Positions 24,101 through 34,884 of a DNA stretch of 64,000 bases are shown here, piece after piece. The notes under the pieces were generated by a model. That model was not told the DNA's origin. It did not search any database and saw only the letters and a program-made list of their open reading frames with translations. The position numbers were made by a program, and so were the translations under genes. Source of the DNA: Athripsodes cinereus (Eukaryota > Arthropoda > Insecta > Trichoptera > Leptoceridae); contig OX388312.1 in NCBI GenBank assembly GCA_947579605.1, positions 25,691,313 through 25,755,312 on the forward strand, written 5' to 3'. The first letter of the stretch is position 1; every line of letters starts with the position of its first letter.

Positions 24101-24337
24101 GCTGACTTTCATGACCATAACACCAGAGGGAGAAATGACATAAGAGCGGTAAAGCATAGATTGACGAAGTCGTCCAAAAGTTTTGCATGCTATAGTGTAC
24201 GACTCTATAACAAACTCCCTCTGGATGTGAGACTCATGGAGGAAGGCATGTTTGAGAGAAAGGTTAAGGCGTATCTCGTTGAAAAATCATTTTACACAGT
24301 TGACGATATGCTAAATGAAGCCTCGTGCTCAATTTAG
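24101..24337 (+). pseudogene. Jockey-like LINE ORF2 C-terminus
   Basis: An uninterrupted 78-codon frame without an initiating Met reads NTRGRNDIRAVKHRL, then SVRLYNKLPLDVR and FERKVKAYLVEKSFYTVDD before a TAG stop. The S-V-x-L-Y-N-K-L-P motif and K-x-Y-L-x-x-K-x-F-Y are typical of the end of Jockey-type and related insect LINE ORF2 proteins. The 5' part of the element is missing. A 3' UTR with an internal duplication and an A-rich tail follows. Confidence 0.8.
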
Positions 24338-24742
24338 CATAAATTATAAAATAGTTTTAAATGTATTATCACCATTTATTTAGCTTTAAATTTATGCGAT
24401 TGACAAAACTCTGATTTGAACCCTTTACATTCGAATCAGAGCCGCTATAATGTTCTTAATTTTTTTTCATGCATTTTATACTATTTAGCTTTAAATTTAT
24501 ACGATTGACAAAACTCTGATTTGAACCCTTCATATTCGAATCAGAGCCGCTATAATGTTCTAAATTTTTCTTGATTTATATATTGTCTCAAGTGTTTTAT
24601 GCTTGTATGTACGTATGTTTTTTTTTTCATATAATTCTTGTTAATTTGATATTGTAAACCTGACAAACCCAAGTGCCCTATAATGGGGTCTATGGTGTGA
24701 TGGATATAAATAAAATAAATAAAATAAAAAAATAAGGGATCA
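24338..24742 (+). mobile_element. 3' UTR of the 24101 LINE with an 80-bp tandem duplication
   Basis: Two similar units (24379-24458 and 24483-24562, TTTAGCTTTAAATTTATRCG through CAGAGCCGCTATAATGTTC) are spaced 104 bp apart. The UTR ends GACAAACCCAAGTGCCCTAT then (AAATA)n. Each unit contains ACTCTGATTTGAA and TTCGAATCAGAG, an inverted pair that can form a hairpin. Confidence 0.8.
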
Positions 24743-24786
24743 AGCTATGGTGTCCTAATTTGGTATTCTTCTTCTAAGTCAGTCCC

Positions 24787-25335
24787 TCAATGCTGAGGAT
24801 CGTGACCACCATGACCCCAACCAAGCAACAAGCTCCTCCACCGTGCCCTGTCCTCCGCCTGCCTAAACGTCTCACACATTGTACCCCCTGCAGCATCACT
24901 CACATGATCTGACCATCTTGTCGGTATTCGGCCTATGCTTCTTCTTCCTTCGACTCCACCAGACAAAATATTTTTTTCCAGATTGTCTGGCTCACGTCTT
25001 ATAATATGTCCGAAAAAGCTTAATATACGTCTTTGACATATTACAGACAGTCGAGTCTTTATCTGGAGCTCAGTCAAGATTGACACATTCGTTCTGTGGG
25101 CCGTCCATGGTATGTGTAGCAACCTTCTCCAACACCATATCTCGAAAGCAACTATTCTGTGTCTTTCATTGACTCTCAACGTCCATGTTTCAGCTCCATA
25201 AAGGAAAATGGAGAAGACCAGAGTTTCAACCAATCTTTTCTTGGTGGTTTTCGATATACCTCGATCACGCCAAACCCTGTGCAAACGGTTCATGCCTTGC
25301 TTGGCCATTTGTATTCGGCGACATATTTCTGGCAT
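24787..25335 (-). pseudogene. LINE ORF2 C-terminal fragment, 182 codons open (SIFLYGAETWTL type)
   Basis: It reads AKQGMNRLHRVWRDRGIS, SIFLYGAETWTL, RRLLHIPWTAHRTN and ILSFFGHIIRR, then GRRSIGRIPTRWSD and AEDRARWRS. This is the part following the reverse-transcriptase catalytic core (the Y-G-x-E-x-W motif marks the thumb) in RTE-like insect LINEs. There is no RT catalytic FADD box, so it is 5'-truncated. Long openness suggests the insertion is not very old. The start Met is incidental. A (GAAGAA)-like tail lies beyond the stop toward 24765. Plus-strand frames at 25159-25508 are shadows. Confidence 0.88.
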
Positions 25336-25439
25336 GCAGCTACCGGTGCAAGATATATAATATAATATATAATTTGGTATACTCTATTTTTTTTCTCAAT
25401 TCACGGCCTAACTTTTTACATGTAAATATTAAACATAAT

Positions 25440-25720
25440 CAATATGTGGACACACACAATAATAATAATAAAGACAATTTATATTTGGCGCCGTTTAATG
25501 ATCCGTGACCATCTCAAGGGCGCCGTGGCTTTCCTTGTAATTTTTTTTTGATCACTTTAACACTTATTTTAATTAAATTTCATCGCTCACTAATCACAAA
25601 CTTCTTCAATTTCCTCTTAAAGACATCAAGGTTCGCTGTGAACTTTTAATTCTGGGAGGGAAATCAGTGCTGGAGTGTACACACAACCAAATCTTGCTCT
25701 ATTCGTTCTTCGTTATTCCA
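25440..25720 (-). mobile_element. L2-like LINE 3' end with ORF2 tail
   Basis: On minus, a frame with one shift ends VFKRKLKKFVISER and stop, comparable to ESFKRGLKTHLFAGSFG at 35034. It is followed by the conserved 3' module with GGCGCC at 25519-25524 and 25487-25492 and a (TTA)n tail. CR1/L2-group ORF2 proteins end in a similar basic F-K-x-x-L-K motif. Confidence 0.75.
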
Positions 25721-26190
25721 TTCTGATATTATTATTATTACTGACAATAAGACGATTCTTGCAAGGATCATTACAGCTGAAGGCCAATGCGATCCCAGAA
25801 GAAAACATTAAAAAATATCCGAACGATAACACATGGATTTTAGTATTCAGTCCACGAACGTTTGGGTAGATGCATGACAAGTTAAGCACTGACTTTTGGG
25901 TCATCGGAGGCATCGGCGGACCGGCGCTGTCGATACCCTCGAAATGTCCATTTATTGATAGCAGTATTTGGCGGCCACATATCCGGGTCCATCCATTCAT
26001 CAAACATCGACACTGGTACTCCAATCTTAAATGATGCATGCCCCTTATTTTTTGAGATAATTTGATCAATTTGATATGACGTTCTCTCTCTTGTTTGATA
26101 ATTATGTATCCCACTTGTTGTCACAATATCAATGTTAGTGTTAATAAGTCTATATCTGAATTTAAAAATCATCTTAGCTTTTTCTGTCAA
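25713..26190 (-). pseudogene. LINE ORF1 end / ORF2 start junction
   Basis: One minus frame (25882-26190) reads HASFKIGVPVSMFDEWMDPD then MWPPNTAINKW, which recalls the SFKV.VP...LWP..V region of ORF1 in insect Jockey/CR1-type LINEs. An overlapping frame continues as MTQKSVLNLSCIYPNVRGLN, like the QNVRGLRTK start of the ORF2 apurinic endonuclease. The overlap of ORF1 stop and ORF2 start in different frames is the normal layout. The ORF2 homology ends after about 25 residues. Confidence 0.65.
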
Positions 26191-26240
26191 TATTAATTCG
26201 ATGAGTTTTTACTCTTTCCTGATTGTAACAAAAAAAAAAA

Positions 26241-26430
26241 TATTGAAACATTTTATATAAATTAAAATAATTAAAAACACTATATTTTCTACTTTTATTT
26301 TTTTAATGAGTTAAACGTTAACTTATTAAAAAATAAAAGTGGAAAATACAGCGTTTTTAATTATTTTAATTTATATAAAATATTTCAATTAAAATGGAAT
26401 TCCACAATATTCATCACGAAGTATTCCAAA
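26241..26430 (+). mobile_element. hairpin element E, copy 1 (152-bp palindrome + GGAATTC tail)
   Basis: The arms around a centre near 26317 (GTTAAACGTTAAC) are inverted copies over 26241-26392, for example TTTATATAAATTAAAATAAT against ATTATTTTAATTTATATAAA. The palindrome is followed by ATGGAATTCCACAATATTCA and TCACGAAGTATTCC. The sequence is unrelated to element D, but the architecture and the ATGGAATTC junction are the same. A tail-only relative lies at 41318. Confidence 0.8.
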
Positions 26431-26699
26431 AAAATAAACTGTTCTTTAAACAATACAACACATAGTCATCAATCAGGAAAGGAAATCGATGTTTTTTACA
26501 TGAAGGTATTTTTTATAATACGACCACACCTTCACTAGTTTAACCCACCAGCCGCCTCTGCATAGAAATATATATGTCATTATTTGACACTTTGAGATTG
26601 GAAACTAATCACACCTGTTGTAGGTGGAGGGTTCTTCGATATTATATTATATTAATATCACTTTATTATTGTTGCTATAGTGACTGTTCCATTTTTAAC

Positions 26700-27538
26700 C
26701 CGTCTTTTCAATGTGTTGTGACACCATCGCTCTTAACACTTTACATACTACATGTATCCTTTGTGTTTTATGTAGTGATGTGAGAAGAGAAAATTCTCCA
26801 GAGAAATTTCTCGAGAACGAGAAATTTCTCCGAGAATTTCTCCTCTGATGGAAGAGAAATTTCTCTCCATAATTCTTCTTAGTGGTATTATTACCTTTCG
26901 CCCAGTATACTTCGCAGCCAAACTGATTGATCCAAAAATTTGTGGGGCTGATTAAGGCCCAAATCAGAGGTTATTAACACTTTTTTCCATGTAAGTACCT
27001 ACCTGCAATTTTTTTTAAAACTTAAATATGGGCATGTGGGGTGTCAACCATCAAGATTTTTTATCAGTTGTTAGCACTTTTTTCTATGTAGGTACCTAAC
27101 ATTTTTTTGTTTCCATAATTAATTGTAGTATATTGGTGATAAATTGCCTCAACATTTGTACATTGTTATTGATTGATTGAATAAAGTGTTTATTATTATT
27201 ATACTATTAAATAAAAAATAAAAAAAATTCTCGGAAAATTCTCTACTTCGAGAAATTTACCGAGAAATTTCTCGGTAAATTACTCGAATAATTATTTCTT
27301 GAGAATTCCACAACACTAGTTTTATGTTACTCATACTTTAATTTATTATTTGGTGATACCACAGTTGTGACACCATAGTTCTTAACACTATGTGTTATGG
27401 TACTCATACTTTAATTTATTATTTTGTGATACCATAGTTGTGACACCATCGCTCTTAACACTTTACATACCTACTACATATTGTATCTTTTATGTTTTAT
27501 GTTAGTCATACTTAAATTTATTATTTTGTGATACAATA
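26700..27538. repeat. minisatellite of 72-96 bp units, split by a hAT insertion
   Basis: The phrase GTGACACCATCGCTCTTAAC recurs at 26717, 27367 and 27439, linked by TACTCATACTTTAATTTATT and GTGATACCATAGTT. Subtracting the hAT element (with its TSD) gives units of about 96 and 72 bp. A TAG-tail retroposon enters the array at its right edge. Confidence 0.8.
26773..27318. mobile_element. hAT-type non-autonomous element, 546 bp, 8-bp TSD
   Basis: Starts TAGTGATGTGAGAAG and ends GAATTCCACAACACTA. Both ends are rich in GAGAAATTTCTC palindromes. Exact 8-bp duplications GTTTTATG flank it (26765-26772, 27319-27326). The same element occurs at 33981 with another 8-bp duplication. No transposase is encoded. 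Near the right end it carries an ATTGATTGATTGAATAAAG stretch like a polyadenylated tail. Confidence 0.93.
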
Positions 27539-27796
27539 CAATCTTGTGGAGCACCCGGTAAAGAATTGGTCTCCCACTCTTATTCGTAAGTTTTAGAGTG
27601 TCCTGTAAAAGGCAGGTGTTCGAAAAAATAAGACATTTTACATCTCAAATTCAGCAATGAGGCTTGCCACCCATCCTGAATGTCTTGATTTTATATTGGC
27701 ACGGAGAGGACAGCTTGCATGTTTATTATATGCAGCTGGTCTGCTGGCTACCCCACTTGTGGGATATGCCGTGATGGTATAATAGTAGTAGTAGTA
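27539..27796 (+). mobile_element. TAG-tail retroposon, reference copy with 11-bp TSD
   Basis: This is the best copy of the commonest repeat in the window. It starts near GTGGAGCACCCGGTAAAGAA. Internal landmarks are TCGTAAG..TTAGAGTGTCC, TGTAAAAGGCAGGTGTTCG, GCCACCCATCCTGAATGTC, GGCACGGAGAGGACAGCTTG and GGTCTGCTGGCTACCCCACT, ending in GTGATGGTATAATAGTAGTAG. GTGATACAATA is repeated at 27528-27538 and 27797-27807. The length is about 255 bp and there is no ORF. A convincing tRNA, 5S or 7SL head is not seen, so SINE class is unassigned. Confidence 0.92.
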
Positions 27797-27819
27797 GTGA
27801 TACAATATCAAACTATATC

Positions 27820-28231
27820 CTCACGCAGCAGGTATGCCAAGTGGGGTAGGCAGAGAGAATGAAACTCCAAATACATCTATCTTTAAGTACTTCTTTCGCG
27901 TCTTCTAAATACATTCATACAATTTTTCATGTACACACGTCAATTTCTCTTACTTAACACACAACCATTCTTGAAAACTTGATCCACCTGGTTCACGGAC
28001 GTCCGCCTTTGCTCACAACCAATCTATCAGATATAGTATATCCTCTTTGTCATCCTTTCATTATCTATTCGATTCACTTTTCCAAACTATCGTAGCTTAT
28101 TTACACGCATTCGACACACAGCACTCCACATTCTTCATTCCTCACTCTATCACGTAACGTTTTATTAACTTTCATTCTTCTCAGTTATCGCATCTCCACA
28201 GCATTTATTATCCATCCTTTTATAAAAATAC
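27820..28231 (-). pseudogene. LINE ORF2 remnant (LRWFGHVERM family)
   Basis: The minus strand aligns with 20862-21484: CTGCCTACCCCACTTGG-type 3' end at 27845-27862, CGTCCGCCTTTGCTCACA (GRP region), and CTCACTCTATCACGTAACGT (the D-R-V-R region). It is broken by stops and indels and abuts another 5'-truncated LINE 3' UTR at 28232. Confidence 0.75.
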
Positions 28232-28536
28232 GCGGCGGCAGAATTGCCATCCACACTTCTCAGCATTATACAACCAGATAAGTCTCCATATGATCAGTCA
28301 TGGTCACACAAAAACTTAATAGTCTAATGCCGGGAAAAAATCACCTATCCAGATATACAGGATATCAAAGGATTAGGCTCAGAACGCGGGTTCAAAATAT
28401 CAGCATTGTGCCTGAAATATCTGTGTTCATAAACTTTTTTCACAATATTACAAGTGTTTATCATAATAGATTTTTGAATTTTAATGTACAAATTAACCGG
28501 TAAATCTAATTTTTTTAAATTATTTGTTAAAGATTT
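28232..28536 (-). mobile_element. 5'-truncated 3' UTR of the endonuclease LINE of 40.2 kb
   Basis: It is about 97 percent alike by eye to 39895-40200 in the same orientation (CGCGGCGGCAGAATTGCCAT through ACAAATTAACCGGTAAATCT). Only the 3' UTR is present, so this is a severely truncated insertion. The plus-strand frame at 28300-28503 is not a gene. Confidence 0.85.
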
Positions 28537-28539
28537 TTT

Positions 28540-29110
28540 TGAAATTTTGATTGTTTAGCCTTGATAGGATTAAATATGTTAAAGATATTTATTGCTATAG
28601 GTATGTTTTCTTACTCTCCCATAATGTTTACAAAATTCTTTAGGTAGGTACATAATTATAAATTATAATATTCAATATAATTTTGTTACATTTTCTTCAT
28701 TACACTACTTATCGAATATCGTATTTTACTAATTGGGATAACGGTTCTTGAAAAAAAAAAACAAGGTCTATCCAGAAAAGAAAAAAATATTTAAATAAAG
28801 GTGGGATATGACATTAATAGACGCATTGGGTGTAATGAGAACTTTATCTTAAATGATAACAAACATCTTTTTTTCTACATATTTTCATTACCATGCCTTA
28901 AAAAAAATATACAACTTTAATAATGGAAACTGTGTCACCAGATACTGTTATTGTTATATTAATACTACCTACTAATAAAAATATGTGTATACAAAAACAA
29001 TTATATGTATATACATATATATATACAAAAAATAATAAATTGTTAATAAGTTCAGTTAAGTATACAAAATAATTTAATTTCAATTAATTTTTAACAGGAG
29101 TTGGTTCAAA
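28540..29110. other. unique AT-rich DNA, nothing recognised
   Basis: No supported gene. (TA)n-like sequence lies near 29005-29025. Confidence 0.45.
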
Positions 29111-29163
29111 AACTCATTGTTTTGTTAATGTAAGATTAAACTGAAAACAGGATCGCCCACATT

Positions 29164-29280
29164 ACTGCAAAGAAGACACCAGCTGGCTCACGTTCACGAG
29201 GAAGACCACCAAGAAAATGGAAGGATAGCTGGTCCTCGGTGTCACAAGAGGGAACAACTTCTGAAACAATAGATCAATGA
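29164..29280 (+). pseudogene. LINE ORF2 C-terminal fragment (SRGRPPRKWKDSW)
   Basis: A 38-codon frame: TAKKTPAGSRSRGRPPRKWK, then DSWSSVSQEG and stop, followed by a (GAAGAA) tail. The basic G-R-P-P-x-x-W core is that of LINE ORF2 C-termini. The copy is severely 5'-truncated. Confidence 0.6.
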
Positions 29281-29446
29281 TCTACTACACGAGGAAGAAG
29301 AAGTATATTAAGTTTATGATTTAACCAGGGTCAATGTCCAATACAAATGTATTAAGCGCGAGTGAGATCATTAGTATCTTAGTGTTATGAATTGAAAACG
29401 CAAAGGTTTATCGTCTTGTTATTAATTTTGGAACATAATTTCTGAG

Positions 29447-29704
29447 AACATTACATAACATAACATAACATGTACAGATAACATGTACAGACAATTCACA
29501 TAGTCCCAAACTAAGATGAATCTTGTATTATGGGTACCAACACGACGATACACATATACAATGCACTTAACACATATACATGTAACACCCAGACCCAGGA
29601 CAATCTGAAAAAGGTCATTCTTCATTTTGCCCTGGCCGGGAATCGAACCCGGGACCTCGTGACTCAAAGGCAAGTGCGTTAGCCTCCGCGCCACACCGGT
29701 CGTC
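29447..29704 (-). mobile_element. SINE-A, full length
   Basis: The minus-strand head ends at 29704 (ACCGGTGTGGCGCGGAGGC...TTGCCTTTGAGTCACGAGG). The B-box GGTTCGATTCCC lies at 29637-29649. The body has TGACCTTTTTCAGATTGTCC and ends in (TGTTA)n at 29447-29470. It is the best-preserved A- and B-box of the family. The overlapping minus frame is a shadow. Confidence 0.93.
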
Positions 29705-29709
29705 AAATT

Positions 29710-32049
29710 GGTACTGCGTTACTTGCCTATGATATAGGTAATACATTATTGAATGTATATGATATTTTCGTCAAAGCTAATATATGTTTAATAATAATAT
29801 ACATAGTGTTGAAGGTAACGCGTATTCCGGAAATTAGGCGTTAATTGGACAGGTTGTAGGAGTAACACACGATACCATCGAATAAGTTGACACTAGAAGG
29901 GGGGAGGGGCTGTGACGGATATGTTTTATGAACACCCCCGCATAGAGGGCGGCTGGATAGGCAGTCAATGACAAAAACACCTTAGTCATAAATAGGGAAT
30001 GAAATGAAAATGATGACACGATATAACTTTGGTTTTATTTTTAACTTTATTGTTTTATTATTTATGTTTTATAATAAGTTTTGTATTACCTCTCTTCTAC
30101 CTACCTATCTACCTTCTATTACTGCCAACATTTCATATTCTACTTTCTCTAGAAAATGAAAGGTTGGTAGTAATAAATACATATATTTATATGTCTAATT
30201 GACATTAAACTGCCATTAATCTAGATTTCAGAACTACTAGATTTCAGAAACGTCATGAAAATCTTAGAAGTGCATTTCGTAGATTTATTTTAATGATGGA
30301 AGGATAATCAGGACTCCATAAAAAATCTAATTTGATAAAACCGATTATGTAATTACATATGAAAAAAAAAGTTTTTGTATAATCTTGTGCAAAATCGAAT
30401 CAGAAGAAGTGAGAAACGTATCCTTTTATTAATTAAGGCTGACTTCGGTTAAAAAAATCAGTTTCTCTGGATAAAAATATATTAATGATTGATAAATCTT
30501 ATAAGTACGAAGCTGTTTTTCTTATGAACCAACGATTTTCAAATGCGCTGTGGAGTTATAGAAGAAAATATAATCGATATTTTCTAAACTAAAACTTGCA
30601 TCCTCTAATCTCAATCTTGATAACGTTATGATATTATTATTATCGTCGTCCACGCAGCAGGTTTATTATTGTGACATCATATTATTATATTGAATTAAAT
30701 TGCTTGTTGATGATAATAACGGTGACGCGATGAATGTGAATCAAGAAAATAATTCGTTTGACAGGTAAATTAACGAAGATTGATAAGTTAATTTTTTTTT
30801 TTTTTTTATTTTATGAAAATAGTACATTGAATAATAAATATATACATCTTATGATAATGAGTCACAATTGAAACAAAAACTGACAACAATTGATGGTAAT
30901 AAAGATGCTTGTCAATCAAATGGTAGGACGTCGTCTGAGATTCGAGATTTGTATCTCGATAATAACTTTTTTATTTTCGGTCTTCAAGACTCGAGCATAA
31001 TTAAAAGATCATATTTCGTTTAATTTTTTTCACCCTTTGTAAAACGTTTGAGTGGAAGAAAGTCTAATTAATATTCAATGAAATTCTGAGGCAATCGATT
31101 CTATTCTTTCCATGACAAAACTTATTCTTTGATATGTTTGCTATATGAAAGATTTATCATAAAAAAAGGCATTTAGATCGATTAAATGTTCATGTGGAAA
31201 CTTTAAAATGTGCTATTTATTTTGTTTTCAAAATCGAACGTATATTTTTTATTACGTTCTACATTATACGAAACTACTCTTATTTTCATTGAGTTCCTTT
31301 TTAATAACAATATTATGAAACTAAAATCACATTTATTTTGTGATTCCTCACAAATTATTTTATGTTATATTTCCCAAACATAATTCGATAAAATATTGAA
31401 TGATATTTTATTTCGAAATAATCTTTCTTTATGATATTTTCAAAGCATAAATAATTGGAATTGTGGTATTGCTTTGCATACTTTGGTAAAACTCATCACA
31501 CCCACCGTAACAAAATAATACATTTCAGAACTAGTTCACTAAACAAACATGCTTTAACGTTTCATCAGAAAAGGTCTTCTAGTTATATATCTATCTTTCG
31601 TTTAGGTATGTTTCAATTTTTACTTTCACCGGAGTTAAAATTTAAAGCTCTCTCGATTCGTGAAATTGAAAAAGAGAGTCAAGTACTTTTTTTGTGTTCA
31701 AATAAAAAAAAGATATTATTGGTCACCCCTTGAGGTTCAGTAATAATAAAGTTGAACAGGATGGACGTTGGTTGAAGTACCTACGAAGTCAATTTGGTGA
31801 ATATTTTCAACGTGACGCGGTGGAAAAAAGTTGTCAAAGGGAAATTGGTGCGCCGCGTCCATCAGTAATTCTACTCTTAAGGTAAAATTACATTTTGATG
31901 TTTTATTGCTCTATAGGTCATGCATGAAGGGGAGATTCGATAAACGAAATGTCACATGATACAGCAGATACCTTATACTCAAATTCGATGTTAATTTTTC
32001 AGCCATGTTTCTATAATTATGAGAGATTTAAAATTCTCAGAGATGATTA
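29710..32049. other. long unique AT-rich stretch, no gene recognised
   Basis: No frame with recognisable domains. The frame at 31455-31733 has no recognisable feature. T-runs lie at 30791-30808. If exons are present, they are too short to see without comparison. Confidence 0.5.
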
Positions 32050-32212
32050 TTAATAATAATAATAATAATAATAATAATCTTTATTGCACAAAATTAGTAT
32101 ACAAAGAATAAAAAAAAAAAAACATGACAACATTACCACTGAATACATAATTTTGTGCAATGGGCGAGTTTATCGCTGAAGCGCAATATCTTCCAACTAA
32201 CCCATTATTACA
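32050..32212 (-). mobile_element. GGTTAG-type LINE 3' tail
   Basis: (AAT)n then CTTTATTGCACAAAATTAGT on plus, and CATTGGG...GGGCGAGTTTATCGCTGAAG...CTTCCAACTAACCC at the right. It is the reverse complement of the 5664 module. Confidence 0.85.
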
Positions 32213-32279
32213 GATATATATACAGATATAAATAATATTATGATACACGTGAGCGAAGAAATTTACATTAATGAATTCG

Positions 32280-32950
32280 CGGTATTAATTTATTCTTTTT
32301 TAACTTTTGTTCTTAACTTTTGTTGTTTCTCATTGGTTTGAGAGGGATGTCTCTTTTGGGTGGTGGGAGTATCTTTGCACTGTGCTTGTACTTTGACCTT
32401 TGGTTCATAAAAACTTTTTTTTTATTATTTACATACGTACCTATAGTATATTCTCTTAACTTTGTTTATCACTGACATGTCTGTTTTGTGACTATCTGAC
32501 TGTCCAGTAACTACATTTTTATTATTTACATACGTACCTATAGTATATTCTCTTAACTTTGTTTATCACTGACATGTCTGTTTTGTGACTATCTGACTGT
32601 CCAGTAACTACATTTTTTCATTTCCTCACTCATTTGTTATTATATGCTGTTCAATATTGTATGGGCAATATATATTTGGTTCCCATTGTACAGTATATAA
32701 AGATTGTATTTGTATATTATTATATATTTTGTATGCTGCCGGTATTTGCAGCTGAGCATGATTATTGTTAGGTACCCATGCGATTAAATTTCTGTTATTG
32801 GTTTTGTTTCTTTTCTATTTGAATGTATTAGTGCATTTTTTATTTATATTTATAGACTGTTGTATCATTGATTTGTCATACATATGTATTAAACCTATTG
32901 TAAAAGGCAAATTGCCCTTTATTGATCAAATAAATAAATAAAAAAAAAAT
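32280..32950 (+). mobile_element. LINE-like 3' region with a 97-bp exact tandem duplication
   Basis: 32424-32520 and 32521-32617 are identical 97-bp units (ATTATTTACATACGTACCTA through GTCCAGTAACTACATTTTT). The block ends in AAATTGCCCTTTATTGATCA then (AAAT)n and an A-run, the usual end of insect LINE 3' UTRs. No ORF part remains. Confidence 0.65.
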
Positions 32951-33765
32951 GAAATTATTTCCTCTTAAGAGGGACATCGAAGATATAATGAAGCTGAGAA
33001 GATTCCGATGAGGAGGCTTTGTCGGCCAGCCCTTCAAGCTGTCTATTGTAGACCACTCGTTAGGACGAAAGCTTTACTTGGACAATCGGGTAAATAGAAG
33101 TTCCTTGACTAATTACGATTCACGATCACGCATCAGCTTTAAAACATAAACTGAAATTGTAATGCATGAATTTGTTTCAAAGTACTGGCATGAAATATAA
33201 TATTAGCCCGAATGTTATGTGTTTTTATAGGATTTCCAACAATCTTGCAAGTTGAGTTAGTACTTAATTAAATTGTATTTTCAAAATATATAATTTGTGT
33301 GTTTTTAATTAAAGAGGATTTGTAATCATAAGAAAGTTTAAAATTATGGATTTATCAGTTGATATGCCTGAAAATATTAATTATTAAATTAAAATCAAAC
33401 GACATCTTATTGCCTTTGGCTATCAATTATCAAATGGTTTCAGTAACATTAAATATTACTCAAAGTTTATTCGTCTAAGTTTTCAGAATTTCTCAAACAC
33501 AACTTGAAAACAGAAAACGTTCTTATTCCACATCAAAGTAAGATTAAATGGTTTTTTTTTACTAAAGGTTTTCTTAGAAATATTGATTTCAATTAATGAG
33601 AAGCAGTCTTAATGATACAACTCCCTCACTCACTGTTTTTCTATTTTTTTTTTTTTTTTTTTTTTTAAATATATAAACCTGAAATAAAAAACCTGATATA
33701 AAAAATAATATTCATTGAAATAATATCTTCCTTAAATTTCCATACTAATAAAGTAGAATTTACCA
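32951..33765. other. unique AT-rich DNA, nothing recognised
   Basis: No supported gene. A T-run of about 24 lies at 33643-33666. Confidence 0.45.
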
Positions 33766-33811
33766 AAAATAAAAAATGTCTACCACACTAGGCGTAGACA
33801 TTTTTTATTTT
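33766..33811. repeat. perfect 18-bp stem hairpin
   Basis: AAAATAAAAAATGTCTAC (33766-33783) and its exact reverse complement (33794-33811) flank a 10-nt loop. It may be a small inverted insertion or the remnant of a fold-back end. Confidence 0.8.
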
Positions 33812-33899
33812 GAGTTGGTCGGTAGACTGATGGCAGTCTCAGACTTTCAATCGAGAAACCCGGATTTTATTTGACTTAACCCACTAACATGATACAAAG

Positions 33900-34560
33900 T
33901 TTAGACATTTATGATGGACGTCCTACCTCGTCACTGAATTGAAAATGTGAAATTATGTCTTATAAGATATGTGTTCTAATTAGTGATGTGAGAAGAGAAC
34001 GAGAAATTTCTCCGAGAATTTCTCCTCTGATGGAAGAGAAATTTCTCTCCATAATTTTTCTTAGTGGATATTATGACCTTTCGCCCAGTACACTTCGCAG
34101 CCAACCTGATTGATCCAAAAATTTGTGGGGCTGATTAAGACCCAAATCAGAGGTTATTAACACTTTTTTCCATGTACGTACCTGCAATTTTTTTTAAACT
34201 TATGAATATATACTAAATATGGGCATGTGGGGTGTCAAACATCAAGATTTTCATCAGTTATTAGCACTTTTTTCTATGAAAGTAACTAACATTTTTTGTT
34301 TCCATAATTAATTGTAGCCATATTGGTGATAAATTGTCTCAACATTTGTACATTGTTATTGATTGATTGAATAAAGTATTTACTATTATTAAACTGTTAA
34401 ATAAAAAAATTAAAAAAATCTCCGAAAATTCTTTACTTCTTCTTTTTAAAATTATTTCTTGAGAATTCCACAAAACTAGTTCTAATACCTTTATTTTACA
34501 GGACAATCGAAAATTAGCTGAAAAATATGGGTGACTTATTCTCTGCTAGGGACTCTATGA
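33900..34560 (-). mobile_element. TAG-tail retroposon split by a hAT element
   Basis: Left part 33900-33980 (CGTCACTGAATTGAAAATGT) and right part 34479-34560 (TTTTACAGGACAATCGAAAA, CTGCTAGGGACTCTA) together follow the minus strand of the family in order. The hAT insertion at 33981-34478 separates them. The outermost tail part is lost or replaced at 33820-33870 by tRNA-like SINE debris. Confidence 0.75.
33981..34478. mobile_element. hAT-type non-autonomous element, 498 bp, 8-bp TSD
   Basis: It has the same sequence as 26773-27318, with small deletions near both ends. It starts TAGTGATGTGAGAAG and ends GAATTCCACAAAACTA. Exact duplication GTTCTAAT at 33973-33980 and 34479-34486. It sits inside a TAG-tail retroposon. 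Confidence 0.93.
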
Positions 34561-34884
34561 CTTTATTTACACGTGTTTAGAATTATTTCTTCAAGATATG
34601 ATATTTTCAAAAATATTACACATGTCTGTTACCTGGGAAAATTAATTGATAATATCATGTCGTTATCCCTATTACTCACCTACTTATTACGTTAAAATTT
34701 ATATATATAAAAATATATTTTCATCTAAACGATCAACAAAATAACAGCCTTTAAGAATATGCCTAAAAAAAGTTAAGAAGACACAATTATTTCTTCTTAC
34801 ATAATAGAATTATGAAAATGTATTTTTTTTTATGAATTGTGCTTATTATTGAACGTGTTGAAAAATATTTATACGTACATACAT

